Shown in pieces: positions 40,429-40,597 of a DNA stretch of 40,597 nucleotides; the stretch's first letter is position 1; the number at the start of each line of letters is the position of its first letter. The notes under the pieces were generated by a model. That model was not told the DNA's origin. It worked only from the letters and a program-made list of their open reading frames with translations, and searched no databases. A program made the translations under genes and the position numbers. Source of the stretch: Candidatus Bathyarchaeota archaeon (GTDB taxonomy: Archaea > Thermoproteota > CALKCG01 > B24); NCBI GenBank assembly GCA_018396755.1, contig JAGTQM010000016.1, positions 1 through 40,597 of the forward strand, written 5' to 3'.

Positions 40429-40502
40429 GGGCCCGTAGCTCAGAACGGTAGAGCGGCAGGCTCTTAACCTGTTGGTCGGGGGTTCGATTCCCCTCGGGCC
40501 CG
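40429..40502 (+). tRNA. tRNA-Lys (anticodon CTT)
   Basis: A full cloverleaf folds without an intron. The acceptor stem GGGCCCG pairs perfectly with CGGGCCC (40495-40501), with G as discriminator at 40502. The D stem is GCTC/GAGC. The anticodon stem GCAGG/CCTGT (one G-T pair) holds the loop CTCTTAA with anticodon CTT. The T stem GGGGG/CCCCT holds TTCGATT. CCA is not encoded. The very G+C-rich stems fit a thermophile but do not prove it. Confidence 0.97.
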
Positions 40503-40532
40503 CTATTTCAAGGGTCAGATAAATTTATAAGG

Positions 40533-40597
40533 ATGTTCTGCGTCCATACTCTCGGTACTCGGTTTGCCCTTCAGGAACTGGAAGAGCTTAAAAGTGG
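40533..40597 (+). CDS. Possible gene start at the window edge
   Basis: From the ATG at 40533, preceded by ATAAGG, a frame stays open to the last base and gives MFCVHTLGTRFALQELEELK. This is plausible protein but too short to identify, and the frame is open upstream as well. It may be the first 21 codons of the next gene. Confidence 0.25.
   Translation, partial: MFCVHTLGTRFALQELEELKS

Noticed and set aside
1-40597. CRISPR array, insertion sequence with terminal repeats, rRNA genes
   Set aside because: No regularly spaced repeats, no transposase frame and no rRNA-like sequence were found on reading the window.

Overview
The window is a piece of an archaeal chromosome. This rests on archaeal-only or archaeal-type genes: phosphomevalonate dehydratase (both subunits) with anhydromevalonate phosphate decarboxylase, a ThiD-ThiN fusion, a short adenylosuccinate synthetase, a TIGR00300-type ornithine cyclodeaminase, an aldehyde:ferredoxin oxidoreductase, and ribosomal protein eS30. 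As I recall, eS30 is missing from most Euryarchaeota, so I favour a TACK-type lineage (Thermoproteota, Bathyarchaeia or Korarchaeia-like), but the sequence alone does not settle the phylum. TTG and GTG starts behind strong AGGAGGT-like ribosome binding sites are common, and genes often overlap by a few bases.

Layout. 1-4.9 kb: a tight forward run, aroC (5' end cut off), pheA (chorismate mutase, prephenate dehydratase and ACT), then the three enzymes that define the archaeal modified mevalonate route. 4.9-7 kb: reverse-strand TudS-related and neutral-ceramidase-like genes. 7.1-8.9 kb: pyrD-pyrK. 8.9-12.6 kb: a decay zone with frameshifted or truncated relics (unknown gene, creatininase family, Gfo/Idh N-terminus, mutarotase-like piece) around one intact HEPN/MNT toxin-antitoxin pair. 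12.7-14 kb: eS30, a two-helix membrane protein that strongly resembles eukaryotic PIG-P, and a DUF47/PhoU-like protein. 14.1-19.2 kb: an ABC importer operon (binding protein, fused permease, two different ATPases). 19.2-23.2 kb: purA, a SIMPL-domain protein, ornithine cyclodeaminase and a cytidylate-kinase-like protein. 23.2-29.4 kb: a reverse thrB-thrC-hom-ask operon, divergent from glyA and a SWIM zinc-finger gene. 29.5-31.3 kb: an intact Gfo/Idh oxidoreductase and a wrecked tyrosine integrase. 31.3-35.3 kb: nicotinate phosphoribosyltransferase, a DRG-like GTPase, a LarA homologue and a lone RAM domain. 35.5-40.6 kb: a four-cluster ferredoxin with an AOR-family tungstoenzyme, the thiC-thiDN operon, tRNA-Lys(CTT) and a possible gene start at the right edge.

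Most of the window is core biosynthesis: aromatic amino acids, isoprenoids, pyrimidine, purine, NAD, threonine, glycine/one-carbon and thiamine. The unusual points are the PIG-P-like protein, an ABC importer whose two ATPases carry complementary defects (one lacks the H-loop histidine, the other has an eroded signature motif), the decayed integrase with only its N- and C-terminal parts left, and a RAM-domain/LarA pair without the usual nickel-cofactor genes in view.
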